Shown: piece by piece, positions 38,825-50,873 of the stretch
Position numbering within the stretch: the stretch's first letter is position 1
Layout of the letters: the number at the start of each line of letters is the position of its first letter
Assembly: GCF_901000735.1 (NCBI RefSeq)
Contig: NC_081546.1
Location: 2,919,001 to 2,983,000 of the forward strand
Source: Corylus avellana
Lineage: Eukaryota > Streptophyta > Magnoliopsida > Fagales > Betulaceae
Length of the DNA stretch: 64,000 bases
Direction of reading: 5' to 3'
The notes under the pieces: model-generated
Seen by the model: the letters and a program-made list of their open reading frames with translations, nothing else
Told to the model about the DNA's origin: nothing
The model's database searches: none
Position numbers and translations under genes: made by a program

Positions 38825-39171
38825 GGAGATTGTGCAGTGATGGGAAGATGGCTTTTCTATCTATTTGATAAGATTTTGCATTATCAGCTGTTTATGTTGG
38901 CTTTGACCAATATTACATAGAAATAAAATAATTTCACCTATGTTTCCCTTGCCTCTTTAACTATTTTGTTGTTTTTGTGATTATGAAGCTTGTTTCTGCA
39001 CATGTATACACAGGGCACCTCTTTTCTTTGCTAGCTAGGCCAAGTCCTTTATTTATTATTATTTTTCAAACTAATGCTTTAATTAGATAAATGCATAACA
39101 ATTATCTTCCATCCAAACTTACCTCACTGAAAATTATTCAGCACCCTTTTTGAATATTCAATTAGCTATCC
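38825..39171 (+). other. 3' flank of ADH copy B
   Basis: Matches the 3' flanks of copies C and D (TTTATGTTGGCTTTGACCAA, TTTCACCTATGTTTCCCTTG, TTGTGATTATGAAGCTTGTT) until about 39040, which marks the right edge of the duplicated unit. It preserves the empty target site of the solo LTR found beside copy C. Confidence 0.7.
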
Positions 39172-39287
39172 GTAATATTACATACCACACAAATATCTCA
39201 CAAATATTTTATAAAAGTAATATGACAATGTTTAAGCCCTTGGATCAGCCATTGTCACATCAGATTTGTAAGATATTTGTGTGGTAT
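39172..39287. repeat. foldback MITE
   Basis: TACATACCACACAAATATCT on the left pairs with AGATATTTGTGTGGTATATA on the right; CACAAAT and ATTTGTAA extend the arms, and ATGACAATG pairs with CATTGTCACAT. About 116 bp, no coding. Confidence 0.65.
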
Positions 39288-40990
39288 ATAGTGTTATTCT
39301 TTCATTGAAAGCGTTAAAAGACTATCTAATTGGCCTAGGCAACGAGCCAACCCTAACCGACATCTCAGTTGTTTGTGCTAAACGATAATGAAGAGAAGGG
39401 ATTTAGTGTGAATAAAATCTTACAAATTGACATCCAGCAGGCAATAGCCTTTTTTTCTTTTGATTTGATAGACAATGAAACCGTTCTACCATTTTCTTTA
39501 TATAAGACTTGAGGGCCTCGAACAGAAAAGGGTTAGCATTGGAATCGACATATATGGCTCATCTCATGCTGTTAAAAGACCCGCCTCAGCCTCAGGAGAA
39601 GTGTGTAGCACAATCCCATTTTTGATCTTGTCAAAAGTTTTGTAGTAATAAGTTTGAATACTGCTAAAAAAGAAAACAGTAACCTCGCACATTTTTTTTT
39701 TTTTTTTCAATGGCCACTGCAACACACCCGCTACCTTGCACTAACCACCACAGACGGCACCAAACATCACAAAAAATACTAGAAACTTCAAAAAAAAAAA
39801 AAAAAAAACTAGTAGGAAACACCACAAGAACCACCGTGAAAGCACACAACACACTTTTTTTTCTTTTTTTTTTTTTTCTTTTCATACTCAACCACGGACT
39901 ACATCTTTCAAGGCACTGCTCGTGTGGGCACTAAACCCACATGGGCGGGTGTTGCCACCAGATGAACACTCACCAAAACAAAGCAAAAAACAGTAAAATA
40001 AACTAAGACTACAAACAAAGGAACAATGATCTAAACCCTAAGGCTTTGATACCACGTTAATAATTTTGTAGTAATAAGTTTAGAGGGAGAAGAGAAGGAG
40101 GCTGTTGTATTTCAGCTTATGTTTAACCTAATACAAACATCCTAATATATAGGATTATGAAAATATTACAATGACCAAACTACCCTAAAACCCTAATGAC
40201 TTACTAACCTTAATAATTATTTTAATAGATCATACAGAGGAATCATTGTAAGAGAGGCTTCTATAAATTATTACCACAATCACAAGTGTAGTAGTAGAAA
40301 AATATAATTTTCTAAAAACTTTACTTAAATCTCTTTGAATTGTCATCACTCTTGCAATGTTTTTCCTAAAGTTCAATTCTTTTCAATTTAGTGTATTCAT
40401 CTTTCAATTGTTTGCAATCTCACTCCTCAGTTAACTTTTCCGTTAATGTTTCCCAAAATACCCCCATTTGTTTTAGGAAAAAAAAATTGCAAATGTTAAG
40501 GCATTGGTCCAAATTTAACGGTATTTGCAACTAAAAAAATATTAAAATATTTTTTCTTAAAAAATAGGCATGTTAGGAATTTTGTTGAGATTTAACAGAA
40601 AATCCTAATGGATGAAGAACATTGAAAAAAAATTAAAAGTTCGATACACTAAATTGAGAGGTTTTGAACTTTATAGAGAACATTACAAAAATGATGACAA
40701 TTTAAGAAGAATAAGTGAAGTTTTCCCTATAATGTTTTAGCTAATATATATATATATATGTTGAGTTGAATTAGAATGCTCCAAAAGAGATATTCAGATT
40801 ATTACAATGTTTAATTATTTATTTATTTCTTGTTGTTAACCATTTTTTTTTAGTTACCTTCAAAATGAGATTTCGCTAACTAAAAAGCTTTCATTGCTGC
40901 ATAATGTCTCTCCATTTTTCAAATGTTCTTATGATTTTTTTATTTATTTTTTACATAAAAGTGCATTTTTTGGAATTGCCATTGACAAAA
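39288..40990. other. spacer between ADH copies B and C with retrotransposon debris
   Basis: Contains an 18-base direct repeat TTTTGTAGTAATAAGTTT at about 39638 and 40064. Next to the right copy, at 40048-40055, is TGATACCA, the reverse complement of TGGTATCA, which is the primer-binding-site start of many plant copia-type elements. The interval 39690-39900 is rich in A and T runs. No intact gene. Confidence 0.45.
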
Positions 40991-41162
40991 GAGTAATGGT
41001 AGGAACCATTTTTTTATCCTCTTTTTATCATTATAAAGTTGATATGGTTTTTAAAATTACTATTAAATTTTAGATGAATCATACTTGAATTTTGATCCAA
41101 TGGTGATTTTGAAAGTCACATCAACTTTAAGAGGATAAAAAAAATGGTCCATAGCATTACTC
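40991..41162. repeat. foldback MITE, AGTAATG-type family member 6
   Basis: GAGTAATGGTAGGAACCATT pairs with AATGGTCCATAGCATTACTC. TTATCCTCTTTTTATC pairs with AGAGGATAAAAA, AAAGTTGATATGG pairs with CACATCAACTTTAA, and TTTTTAAAATTACTATTAAA lies internally. Very similar to the 4199-4371 copy. Confidence 0.75.
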
Positions 41163-41387
41163 TATACTATGCATTAAATAATAAATGTAAATTGAGACAG
41201 AAATTAATTTTTGAGGCTGAGCTCAACCAAAACGAGGCGTTTAATAATATGTGAATAATTAACGCCGTCTAAAAAAAAAAAGTAATTAATTATATATGCT
41301 AGCTTGCGAGAGTTTGAAACAACATTAACTTCTTGCATACTTCAACAAATGTGGACTTCATGTAATAAACTTGTTTACTTGTTGCAG

Positions 41388-43447
<2,060 letters not shown>

Positions 43448-43560
43448 AACACTTGGGAGATTGTGTAGTGATGGAAAGAGGGCTTTTCTATCCATTTAAT
43501 AAGATGTTGCACTTTGGTTTATGAGTCGTGCATTATCAGCTGTTTATGTTGGCTGTGACC

Positions 43561-44256
43561 TGTTAGGAAAATTGACAATTTATTGGCAACCAATTTCTCA
43601 CCAGTTCTTTATACGAAAGACAAGTTTAAAAAGAAAATACACGAGAACACACACCAATCACACATGTACACAAATAGTTTATATGGTTCGGCAATATACC
43701 TAAGTCCACGGGGCGTGATCCGGTTTCCTTCTTTACTATTGAGAAATATTGAGTACAATAGTACAAGCCTGAACCACTCAAGTTTAATATCACAAACTCA
43801 AGTTCTTAACCCCTTGTACACCTCACTCAATTGTCACTCTCAAATACCCAGTAAATAAAAACTCTCTACACTTTGTAAATGCTACAAAGTGCTCTCACTA
43901 ATTTGAATTTTCCGGATCCCCACTTAACCAAGGACTGCATGTCCTTTTATAGAGACTTAATCACGAAAAAAGGAGAAAAACAATTCTAATTCAATTGCTG
44001 CTGGGAAAACGAAACCATCATGAATACAAAGTCTTTTCTATGATGGAGATAAACATTGCAACCTACATGTTTATCCACACACGTTTTCTCCAAAAAATTC
44101 AATTCCAAGTTGTTTTTGGACTCATTTTAAAACTAATTTTATCTTCTTATAGATAAATAAGACTTGAGTCCACCAACTTGAATATTGATATTTTTCAAAT
44201 TGATATTTTTCAGCAATTATCTTCACACTTGTTGACAATTTGAGCCATTATCAACA
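43561..44256. mobile_element. solo LTR with 5-bp target duplication
   Basis: 696-bp insert beginning TGTTAGG and ending CAACA (TG...CA), flanked by TGACC at 43556-43560 and 44257-44261. It interrupts the 3' flank of ADH copy C. Copies B (about 38897-38917) and D have the uninterrupted equivalent (GGCTTTGACCAATATTACAT in B). The interior holds the GGTTCGGCAATATACC word common in plant LTRs. No reverse transcriptase or second LTR, so it is a solo LTR left by recombination. Confidence 0.9.
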
Positions 44257-44261
44257 TGACC

Positions 44262-45188
44262 AATATTACATATAAATAAAATAATTTCACCTATGTTTCC
44301 CTTGCATCTTTTACTATTTTGTTGTTTTTGTGATTATGAGGCTTGTTTCTGCACATGTACCCACATGGTACCTTTTTTCTCCTTTATTCCCTTCTCTCCC
44401 CGAACTCTTCCTAAATCCTTGCAATTGCATAAAAACCTTAAGAAGCAGTAGACAATATGCAATGCAGCGGCTATGTAAATACTAAATAGCACTTGGGACA
44501 CTCGTGGCAACTTCGACATAGGATGTTTCATTCTCCATTCTAATGTGTTTTCCATTAGGACAAAAACTTCTAATTAAGTCTATAAAAATGACATTTAATC
44601 TTTTGCACATGATATATACATGTTTTTTTAACAACAAAGGTAAAGTTAGAAGAAATGTTATTAGAAAACGTGTGTATTAGGAGGCATATTGATAGGGGTG
44701 GAACCAAGATTTTGAATGTGTAGGAACAAATTTCTAGTTAGACTTAGGGAGCGAAGGGATTCTCTTGGGTTTGCGGTGGTGTCCCTATGGGGAGCCGAAC
44801 GATCAAAGCCACCAAATACGTGATGTCGTTTTGTAGTTGTACGTTAACGTTGGGGTCCTGAGGCTTGGGTTTTGCCTGGCCTGTGAAACGAGGGATGGGT
44901 TGAGAGTTGTGGAGGAGGTGTTTGGACGGAGAGAAACTGAAATGAGAGGGAATGACACAGGGCAGGGTAACTTCTCCTCAAAGATAAATGGTAAAAGGAA
45001 TAAAAAATATTTTTGGTGTAACAATACTGAAGAATTTTTTGGTGAGAGAGAGAAAGAGTTGAAGATTAAATGAATAAAAAAAAAATTTTGTGGGAACAAC
45101 TGCTGGAGAATATTTGGTGAGAGAGAGTGGGCTGAAGATAAAATAAAAAAAATAATAATAATTTGGGGGGACATTTTTCAGTGATTCG

Positions 45189-45221
<33 letters not shown>

Positions 45222-45390
45222 CTGATGGCTGTTGGTCACGACTATTACCAAAAAGCTCCAATGAAGATGAATATTTCACATGGAGGAGTGTGCATCTGTA
45301 TGTTGGGTGTTCTTCTGTCGTGCAACCCTTATATATATAATATATACTGTAGCAAAATTTTCGAAAGTTTTGGGGGGACATTCGTCCCCC
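44262..45390. other. 3' flank of ADH copy C and spacer
   Basis: 44262-44420 continues the ADH 3' flank shared with copies B and D. From 44693 the words AGGGGTGGAACCAAGATTTT resemble a hAT end, and GGTCCGCCACTG at 45841-45852 could be its partner, but no target duplication supports this. A TA microsatellite lies at 45190-45219. The frames at 44803-45251 are not convincing genes. Confidence 0.4.
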
Positions 45391-45713
45391 ACCTACACAT
45401 GTAGGGTTCGTTTGATAAACGATTTTGTTTCAGTTTTGGTTCGATATTGTAGATAAAATTGATTGATGTGAAAAAAAAGTAAGAACGTTTTTTTTTTTTT
45501 TAAGTGAAAAAGTAAGAATATTTGGTATTAAAAAAAAAAACAATGTCCCCCCACCTACACATGTAGGGTTCGTTTGATAAACGATTTTGTTTCAATTTTG
45601 GTTCGATATTGTAGGTAAAATTGATTGATGTGAAAAAAAAGTAAGAACTTTTTTTTTTTAAGTGAAAAAGTAAGAATATTTGGTATTAAAAAAAAAAATT
45701 TGTTTTGTAGAAA
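45391..45713. repeat. 162-bp direct tandem duplication
   Basis: Two copies with a 162-base period (from 45391 and from 45553). Both run ACCTACACATGTAGGGTTCG, ATAAACGATTTTGTTTCA, TTGGTTCGATATTGTAG, GTGAAAAAAAAGTAAGAAC and AAAAGTAAGAATATTTGGTA. Very few differences, so recent. Confidence 0.85.
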
Positions 45714-45857
45714 TTTTTTAATTAAAATAATAATAAAAAATGATTGGTGTGATGTAAAAAGTAAAAAAAATGTTAAAAAAAATAAAAGTGTGATATTTTA
45801 ACCTTTGCCTTTGCTAAACCGTTTACCAAACGGTGCCATTGGTCCGCCACTGCTGGC

Positions 45858-46296
45858 TAGGGCTGAGTGTCGGTCGGTAATGTCGGTTTCGGTAGAAAAT
45901 TTTTATTTTCGCCTTTCGAACCAATAATGTCGGTAAAGTCAGTTATTTCACTGACTTATTCCGTCAAATTTTATTTTATTTCGCATTTCGAACCAAATGC
46001 GGTCGGTAAAGTCGGTGTCGGTCGGAAGTCGGTGTCGGTTATGTCGGTATGTGGAAAAGTGGCAAATTTGTCGATAAAGTCGGTGTCGGTTATGTCGGTA
46101 TGTGAAAAAGTGGCAAATTTGTCGGTAAAGTCGGTCGAAAGTCGGTCGGTAAAGTCGGTTCGGTTAAAAAACCTCTTCAGCCTACCAAACCGAAAAATTC
46201 GGAATAAAAAAAATCATGCCGCATATTGTCCGCCATTTAGTCGGTAACGGTCAGTGTCAGTCGAAAGTCGGTTAATCGGTAATTTGCTCAGCCCTA
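45858..46296. mobile_element. hAT-type MITE rich in TCGGT words, 8-bp target duplication
   Basis: 439-bp element. The left end TAGGGCTGAG is mirrored at the right end by CTCAGCCCTA. Flanked by CTGCTGGC at 45850-45857 and 46297-46304, a perfect 8-bp duplication as for hAT elements. The interior carries dozens of GTCGGT/CGGTCG words, including a 62-base internal direct repeat around TATGTCGGTATGTG..AAAGTGGCAAATTTGTCG. The 126-codon open frame across it is a by-product of the repeats. Confidence 0.88.
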
Positions 46297-46304
46297 CTGC
46301 TGGC

Positions 46305-46561
46305 TGCACCCAAGAGACAACTCTGGGTTTTTGTTTTGGATGCCCAAAAAACAGAAATAGAAAATAAAGATCTTCTTGGCAGATCGAGAGGACTTTTGAG
46401 TATTTGAGTCATGATATTAAAACAGTGTTTGAGGATACTTTTGTGGTGCTACACTCTCCTGTAGTCCTGTTCCTTTAAATATCTGCAGTTATGCACGGGA
46501 CAAGATGCCAAAATGAGCCACACTCACAGTATGGCCACCTCCACTACCCTGCTTTTGCACT
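46305..46561. other. spacer upstream of the possible exon at 46686
   Basis: No feature beyond sequence that could be the leader or promoter of the exon-like segment at 46686. Confidence 0.4.
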
Positions 46562-46685
46562 TTGAAAAGAAGAAAAGTATCACTAATCACCAATCAATTC
46601 TCTCTCTCAACAGGACAAAAAAATCTTAAGATCTCCGAAATACCCAGTAAGCTGTTTTTCCCATCCAATACCGTACGGTGCAGCC

Positions 46686-46849
46686 ATGGAATCAGTTTCT
46701 CTAAGGCAAATAATCTCTGCAACCCATCATCAAGGTTTCCAAAGGAGAAGAGAGCTAGCAAACCCAAACCCAATTCACAGAAGAAGGATTCACACCCAAA
46801 CCGGGCGTTTTTGCTTCCCCGTTCTCTCCACAAAGTCTGATTTCCAAGG
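46686..46849 (+). pseudogene. possible orphan first exon of a plastid-targeted protein
   Basis: From an ATG at 46686 the frame reads 54 codons to a good donor (CCAAG/GTATAT). The peptide (MESVSLRQIISATHHQG..., then many Arg, Ser and Thr, few acidic residues) looks like a chloroplast transit peptide. It is preceded by a C/T-rich leader-like stretch. A short following frame ([20 protein letters not shown], from 46885) might be exon 2 but soon stops, and a hAT element sits 250 bases downstream. I do not recognise the protein. It is most likely a gene fragment; coding status is unproven. Confidence 0.35.
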
Positions 46850-47116
46850 TATATATATATATACTGACTTTTTTTTTGTTTTCCATGGAAAAAGAAGAAA
46901 CTCAGCTGCTTGATCCAACCAAGCCTCTGCAATTTCTGACTCTCCTTGTCGAATGTCCTGTTCTCCCCTGTCGGTATGATCTAAAAATAGATTCAGATTA
47001 TTCCAATGTTTAATTATTATTTATTCCTCTTGATTATTCTAATGTTAATTTGGAGTAATGATTAACAAAATACTGGCTTGCATAAACAATATGCAGGGGC
47101 GGATCTAGGGGGGGTC

Positions 47117-47140
47117 GACTGGGGGCATATGCCCCCAGTC
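47117..47140. repeat. perfect 24-nt palindrome near the left end of the hAT element
   Basis: GACTGGGGGCAT followed by its exact reverse complement ATGCCCCCAGTC. The same GCCCCCAGT word reappears near the right end (50831-50839), so it is a sub-terminal element and could be a transposase binding site. Confidence 0.8.
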
Positions 47141-47672
47141 AACCCCCTAAAAATTCTCCTTAGTCCTTACTATGGAATTTTTTTTTTTTTTTTTTTTTTT
47201 ATTTTTTTTTTTATGCCCCCAAAGCCATGATTATGCTCCTCTCTCATGCTTCAACTATATATTATGCCCTTTAGTAAATTGAAATTTGAAAAAAAAAATT
47301 TGAAACTTAGTCTTGCAGACAAATGAAAGGAAGAAGACAATGAATAGTACTTAAACTAACTAAACGGTGCGTTTTTCTTTTGTGAGAATATTAGTTTTTT
47401 TTTTTATTCTAATTGTGAGTGTTTTAGTGTTGGTACGTGGGGATTGGGGACAGCAGAAAGGGAGGCTGGAAGTCACAGTTTACAACAGAGAACAAAAGAG
47501 ATAAAAAAAACAAAAAAATAAACAAAGAACTTTGAAAAGATACAAGGCCAACCCCAAGTCAACATACCAATTAATGCATTGCAGTGTTTACCTCGAGCAG
47601 CGCAGGACCTTCAACTCTTCAAGAATGATGGTGAGTTCTGCAGGAGTAATTGACACGCTAAGAAAAAGAAGC

Positions 47673-47796
47673 ATTTTCAAAGTTTAATGTAAAATGATGG
47701 TTATGCCCCTCAAGTCAATTTAATGTAAAATGAAAAGTGTTTTATTATTTTTGACTTGAGGGGCTTAACCGTCATTTTACATTAAACTTTGAAAAT
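47673..47796. repeat. hairpin MITE nested in the hAT element
   Basis: ATTTTCAAAGTTTAATGTAA, AATGATGGTTATGCCCCTCA and AGTCAA are mirrored by TTGACTTGAGGGGCTTAACC, GTCATTTTACATTAAACTTT and GAAAAT. Arms are about 47 bases with few mismatches. It lies in the non-coding 5' part of the element. Confidence 0.75.
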
Positions 47797-48368
47797 TTTT
47801 GTTTTCTGCGTGTGTGTCAAGAACTGCCCGTCCCATATAACTCTTCAGTCTCTCGTTAAGGGTTCAGTTGAGGTCTCCTTTCGAAATTTTGCCAGACACC
47901 AATTTCAATTCCAAAAGGATCAAAAAATTTTTTCCCAAAGAGACAAGTTTGGAAGGGCGATTGGGCAGTGGGCAGTGGGCAAAACTTGTGTTTGTTTGAG
48001 TTGTTTCTAAGATTCTATTGGCCTCAATTTTCTTTAGGTATGTAATTATGTAAATATGTAATTAATTTTTTTAGTTTATAATTAAATTGTTCTTTTGAAT
48101 TAATTGTTTCAATATTTATGTTGTTATTCAGGATTCAACATTTCAACATATTCTTGATAATAACTTCAACGAAAATTTGAGGTATGTAAATATGTAATTA
48201 AATTTTTAGATTTAGATTTAGATTGCTTTTGAATGAATTGTCTTAATATTTATATTGCTATTCAACCTATTCTTGCTAATTATTTTTATATTTAATTATT
48301 TATGAATTTATATAGTTTTTGTGTCATATTTTAATTGTATAAATATATAATTGTAGTTGTCTGAGATT

Positions 48369-50690
48369 ATGGAGAAAAACAACGATGCTATTGACTTCCA
48401 ATCAAATTCTAAACGACCTCGTGTTGAAGTAGATTTAGCAAATCTACCCGGAGATCCTTACTTCAGAAAAAAAATATGCGATTATCATCCTAGTGATAGA
48501 GACCAAATCCGAAGAGCATATCTACAAATAGGAGCTTGTCAACCCTTTGACCATGATTTTCCTAAAAAAAAAATTGGAAATACAATGCGTCGTTTTAATC
48601 CAGCATGGTTCAAAGAATATAAATGGTTGGAGTACAGTATAGAAAAAGATGGTGCATATTGCTTATACTGTTATCTATTCAAACCGGACTTTGGAAATCA
48701 AGGAGGGGGAGATTCGTTTGTTACTGAAGGGTTTAGTAATTGGAAAAAGAAAGAGAGGCTTGAATGTCATGTGGGGGCTCACAATAGTGCACATAATCAA
48801 GCTCGACAAAGATGTGAAGCTTTGTTAAACCATAAACAAAGCATCATAACAGTTTTTGACAAGCAATCGGATCAGCAGAAATTGTTATATAGGACTCGTT
48901 TGAATGCATCAGTTGATTGTGTTCGCTTTTTACAACAACAAGGATTAGCATTTCGTGGCCATGATGAATCTAAAGGTTCAAATAATCAAGGAAATTTTCT
49001 TGAATTGTTGCGGTTTCTTGCTAAACACAATGAAGAGATTGATAAGGTGGTCTTAGATAATGCTCCTGAAAATCATCAAATGATTGCACCACATATTCAA
49101 AGAGATATAGCAAATGCAGCAGCAAGTGAAACTCTAGATGCTATTCTTAAAGATCTTGGAGATTCGCCATTTGCTATCCTAGTTGATGAATCTCGTGATA
49201 TATCCGTTAAAGAACAATTGGCAATTGTGTTGCGTTATGTAGATAAGCGGGGCCATGTGATTGAACGTTTTTTAGGCATTACACATGTTCGCAATACCAC
49301 AGCTGTAGAATTGAAGAAGACAATTGATTCAGTGCTTAGCAGGCATAATTTAAGTATTAGCAGATTGCGAGGACAAGGATACGATGGAGCTAGCAATATG
49401 CGAGGTGAGTTGAATGGACTTAAAACTCTAATTTTGAATGACAATTCGTCTGCTTATTATGTTCATTGCTTTGCACATCAGCTTCAACTCACTTTAGTTG
49501 CTGTTGCCAAAAATCACATTCAAATTGCAACTTTTTTTAGTTTGGCCAATAGTATTTTTAATGTTGTTGGAGCATCATGCAAACGTCGTGACATACTTCG
49601 TGAAAAACGAACTGCTGAAGTAATAGAAGCACTACAAAATAATGAAATGTCAACTGGTCGTGGCTTGAATCAAGAAATGAACTTAAAGAGACATGGTGAT
49701 ACGCGTTGGAGTTCTCATTATGGTGCAATTGTTAGTCTTATTGCCATGTTTTCTTCTGTTATCGATACGGTTGAAGACATTGTTGAAGATGGTTTAAATT
49801 CTGAACAGAGAGCAGAAGCAAATATACTAAGTCAATCACTCAAGACGTTTGACTTTGCTTTCAATTTACATTTGATGAAAAATGTTTTGGGGATTACAAA
49901 TGAGTTATCTCAAGCACTACAACGAAAAGATCAAGATATTGTGAATGCAATGAAGTTAGTTAAAATTTCAAAGCTGCGCTTACAGGCTATAAGAGAAGAT
50001 GGGTGGAATTCCTTATTTGAAGAAGTTACTAAGTTTTGTGCAAAAAACAATATTGTTGTCCCCAATATGGATGAGCTTTACCAACCTCGATCACGACGAA
50101 AAACTCAAGGCATGAAAAATTTACATCATTACCGTGTGGAGCTTTATTATACTGTTATAGACATGCAACTCCAAGAACTTAACAGTCGCTTTAATGAGGC
50201 AAGTTCCGAATTATTACTCTGTGTTTCGTGCTTGAGTCCAGATGACTTGTTTGCGTCTTTTAACAAAGAGAAATTGCTTCGTCTTGCTCAATTATATCCG
50301 AATGATTTTTCAGCAGTTCAACTTATTACTTTAGACAACCAACTTGAAACATATATCTTTGACATGCGTTCTAGTGATGAATTTGCAACACTCAAAGGGA
50401 TTGGACAACTTGCTGAGAAATTGGTAGAGACGAAAAAGGATGTCGTATATCCCTTGGTTTATTCATTGGTGACATTGGCATTGATTTTGCCAGTTGCAAC
50501 AGCAACTGTTGAGAGAGCATTTTCAGCAATGAATATTGTTAAAAATCGTTTACGTAACCGAATGGGAGATCAATGGATGAATGATTGTTTGATTACGTAC
50601 ATTGAGAAAGACATATTCAAGACCATCAGTAATGAAGAGATTATGCAGCGATTCCAAGGTATGAAGACTCGTCGAGGACAATTGAATTAG
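48369..50690 (+). CDS. hAT transposase, TTF-type zinc finger / DUF4371 / hAT dimerisation, 773 aa
   Basis: Single open frame; the first ATG is at 48369 (the frame is open four codons further up but only from TTG). Order of parts: TTF-type zinc finger (about 70-146; YCLYC, then ECHVGAH); DUF4371/RNase-H-like core with Asp273 (ILVDESRDIS), Asp339 (GQGYDGASNM) and the CxxH signature CFAH at 367-370; and a C-terminal hAT dimerisation region around ATVERAFSAMNIVKNRLRN with the likely catalytic Glu715. These are the D-D-E and CxxH features of hAT transposases of the plant ZMYM1-like or TTF-zinc-finger group. No stop or frameshift. It sits centrally between matching termini, about 1.27 kb from the left end and 175 bases from the right. 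Probably functional, not tested. Confidence 0.9.
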   Translation: MEKNNDAIDFQSNSKRPRVEVDLANLPGDPYFRKKICDYHPSDRDQIRRAYLQIGACQPFDHDFPKKKIGNTMRRFNPAWFKEYKWLEYSIEKDGAYCLYCYLFKPDFGNQGGGDSFVTEGFSNWKKKERLECHVGAHNSAHNQARQRCEALLNHKQSIITVFDKQSDQQKLLYRTRLNASVDCVRFLQQQGLAFRGHDESKGSNNQGNFLELLRFLAKHNEEIDKVVLDNAPENHQMIAPHIQRDIANAAASETLDAILKDLGDSPFAILVDESRDISVKEQLAIVLRYVDKRGHVIERFLGITHVRNTTAVELKKTIDSVLSRHNLSISRLRGQGYDGASNMRGELNGLKTLILNDNSSAYYVHCFAHQLQLTLVAVAKNHIQIATFFSLANSIFNVVGASCKRRDILREKRTAEVIEALQNNEMSTGRGLNQEMNLKRHGDTRWSSHYGAIVSLIAMFSSVIDTVEDIVEDGLNSEQRAEANILSQSLKTFDFAFNLHLMKNVLGITNELSQALQRKDQDIVNAMKLVKISKLRLQAIREDGWNSLFEEVTKFCAKNNIVVPNMDELYQPRSRRKTQGMKNLHHYRVELYYTVIDMQLQELNSRFNEASSELLLCVSCLSPDDLFASFNKEKLLRLAQLYPNDFSAVQLITLDNQLETYIFDMRSSDEFATLKGIGQLAEKLVETKKDVVYPLVYSLVTLALILPVATATVERAFSAMNIVKNRLRNRMGDQWMNDCLITYIEKDIFKTISNEEIMQRFQGMKTRRGQLN

Positions 50691-50873
50691 TGTTAGTCAT
50701 GACAAAACAAATTGTAAGTTCTATTTATATGTTCTAGAACATAATGAAAATTTTTGTTGAATTATTCACTTATCCGGTTTGTTATATTTTTGTTCAACTT
50801 TATTTTTTTGTATTCATTAAAAAAAATCATGCCCCCAGTAAATGAATTTTCTGCGTCCGCCACTGACAATATG

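Larger units (their letters stand above)
47094..50865 (+). mobile_element. complete hAT transposon (TTF-zinc-finger type), 3772 bp
   Basis: The left terminus CAGGGGCGGATCTAG matches the right terminus read in reverse complement, CAGTGGCGGACGCAG. Target duplication ACAATATG at 47086-47093 and 50866-50873 is perfect. It contains one long uninterrupted transposase gene. The element has poly-T runs near its left end and a nested hairpin MITE (47673-47796). The clean duplication and open frame suggest a young, possibly autonomous copy. Confidence 0.92.

Noticed and set aside
44693..45852. Second hAT-like element with AGGGGTGGAACCA and GGTCCGCCACTG ends
   Set aside because: Ends resemble hAT termini, but the 8 bases outside do not match on the two sides; kept only as a remark.
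45867..46247. 126-codon frame of repeated SVKSV/VGKVG units
   Set aside because: Created by TCGGT word repeats in a MITE; no conserved protein.
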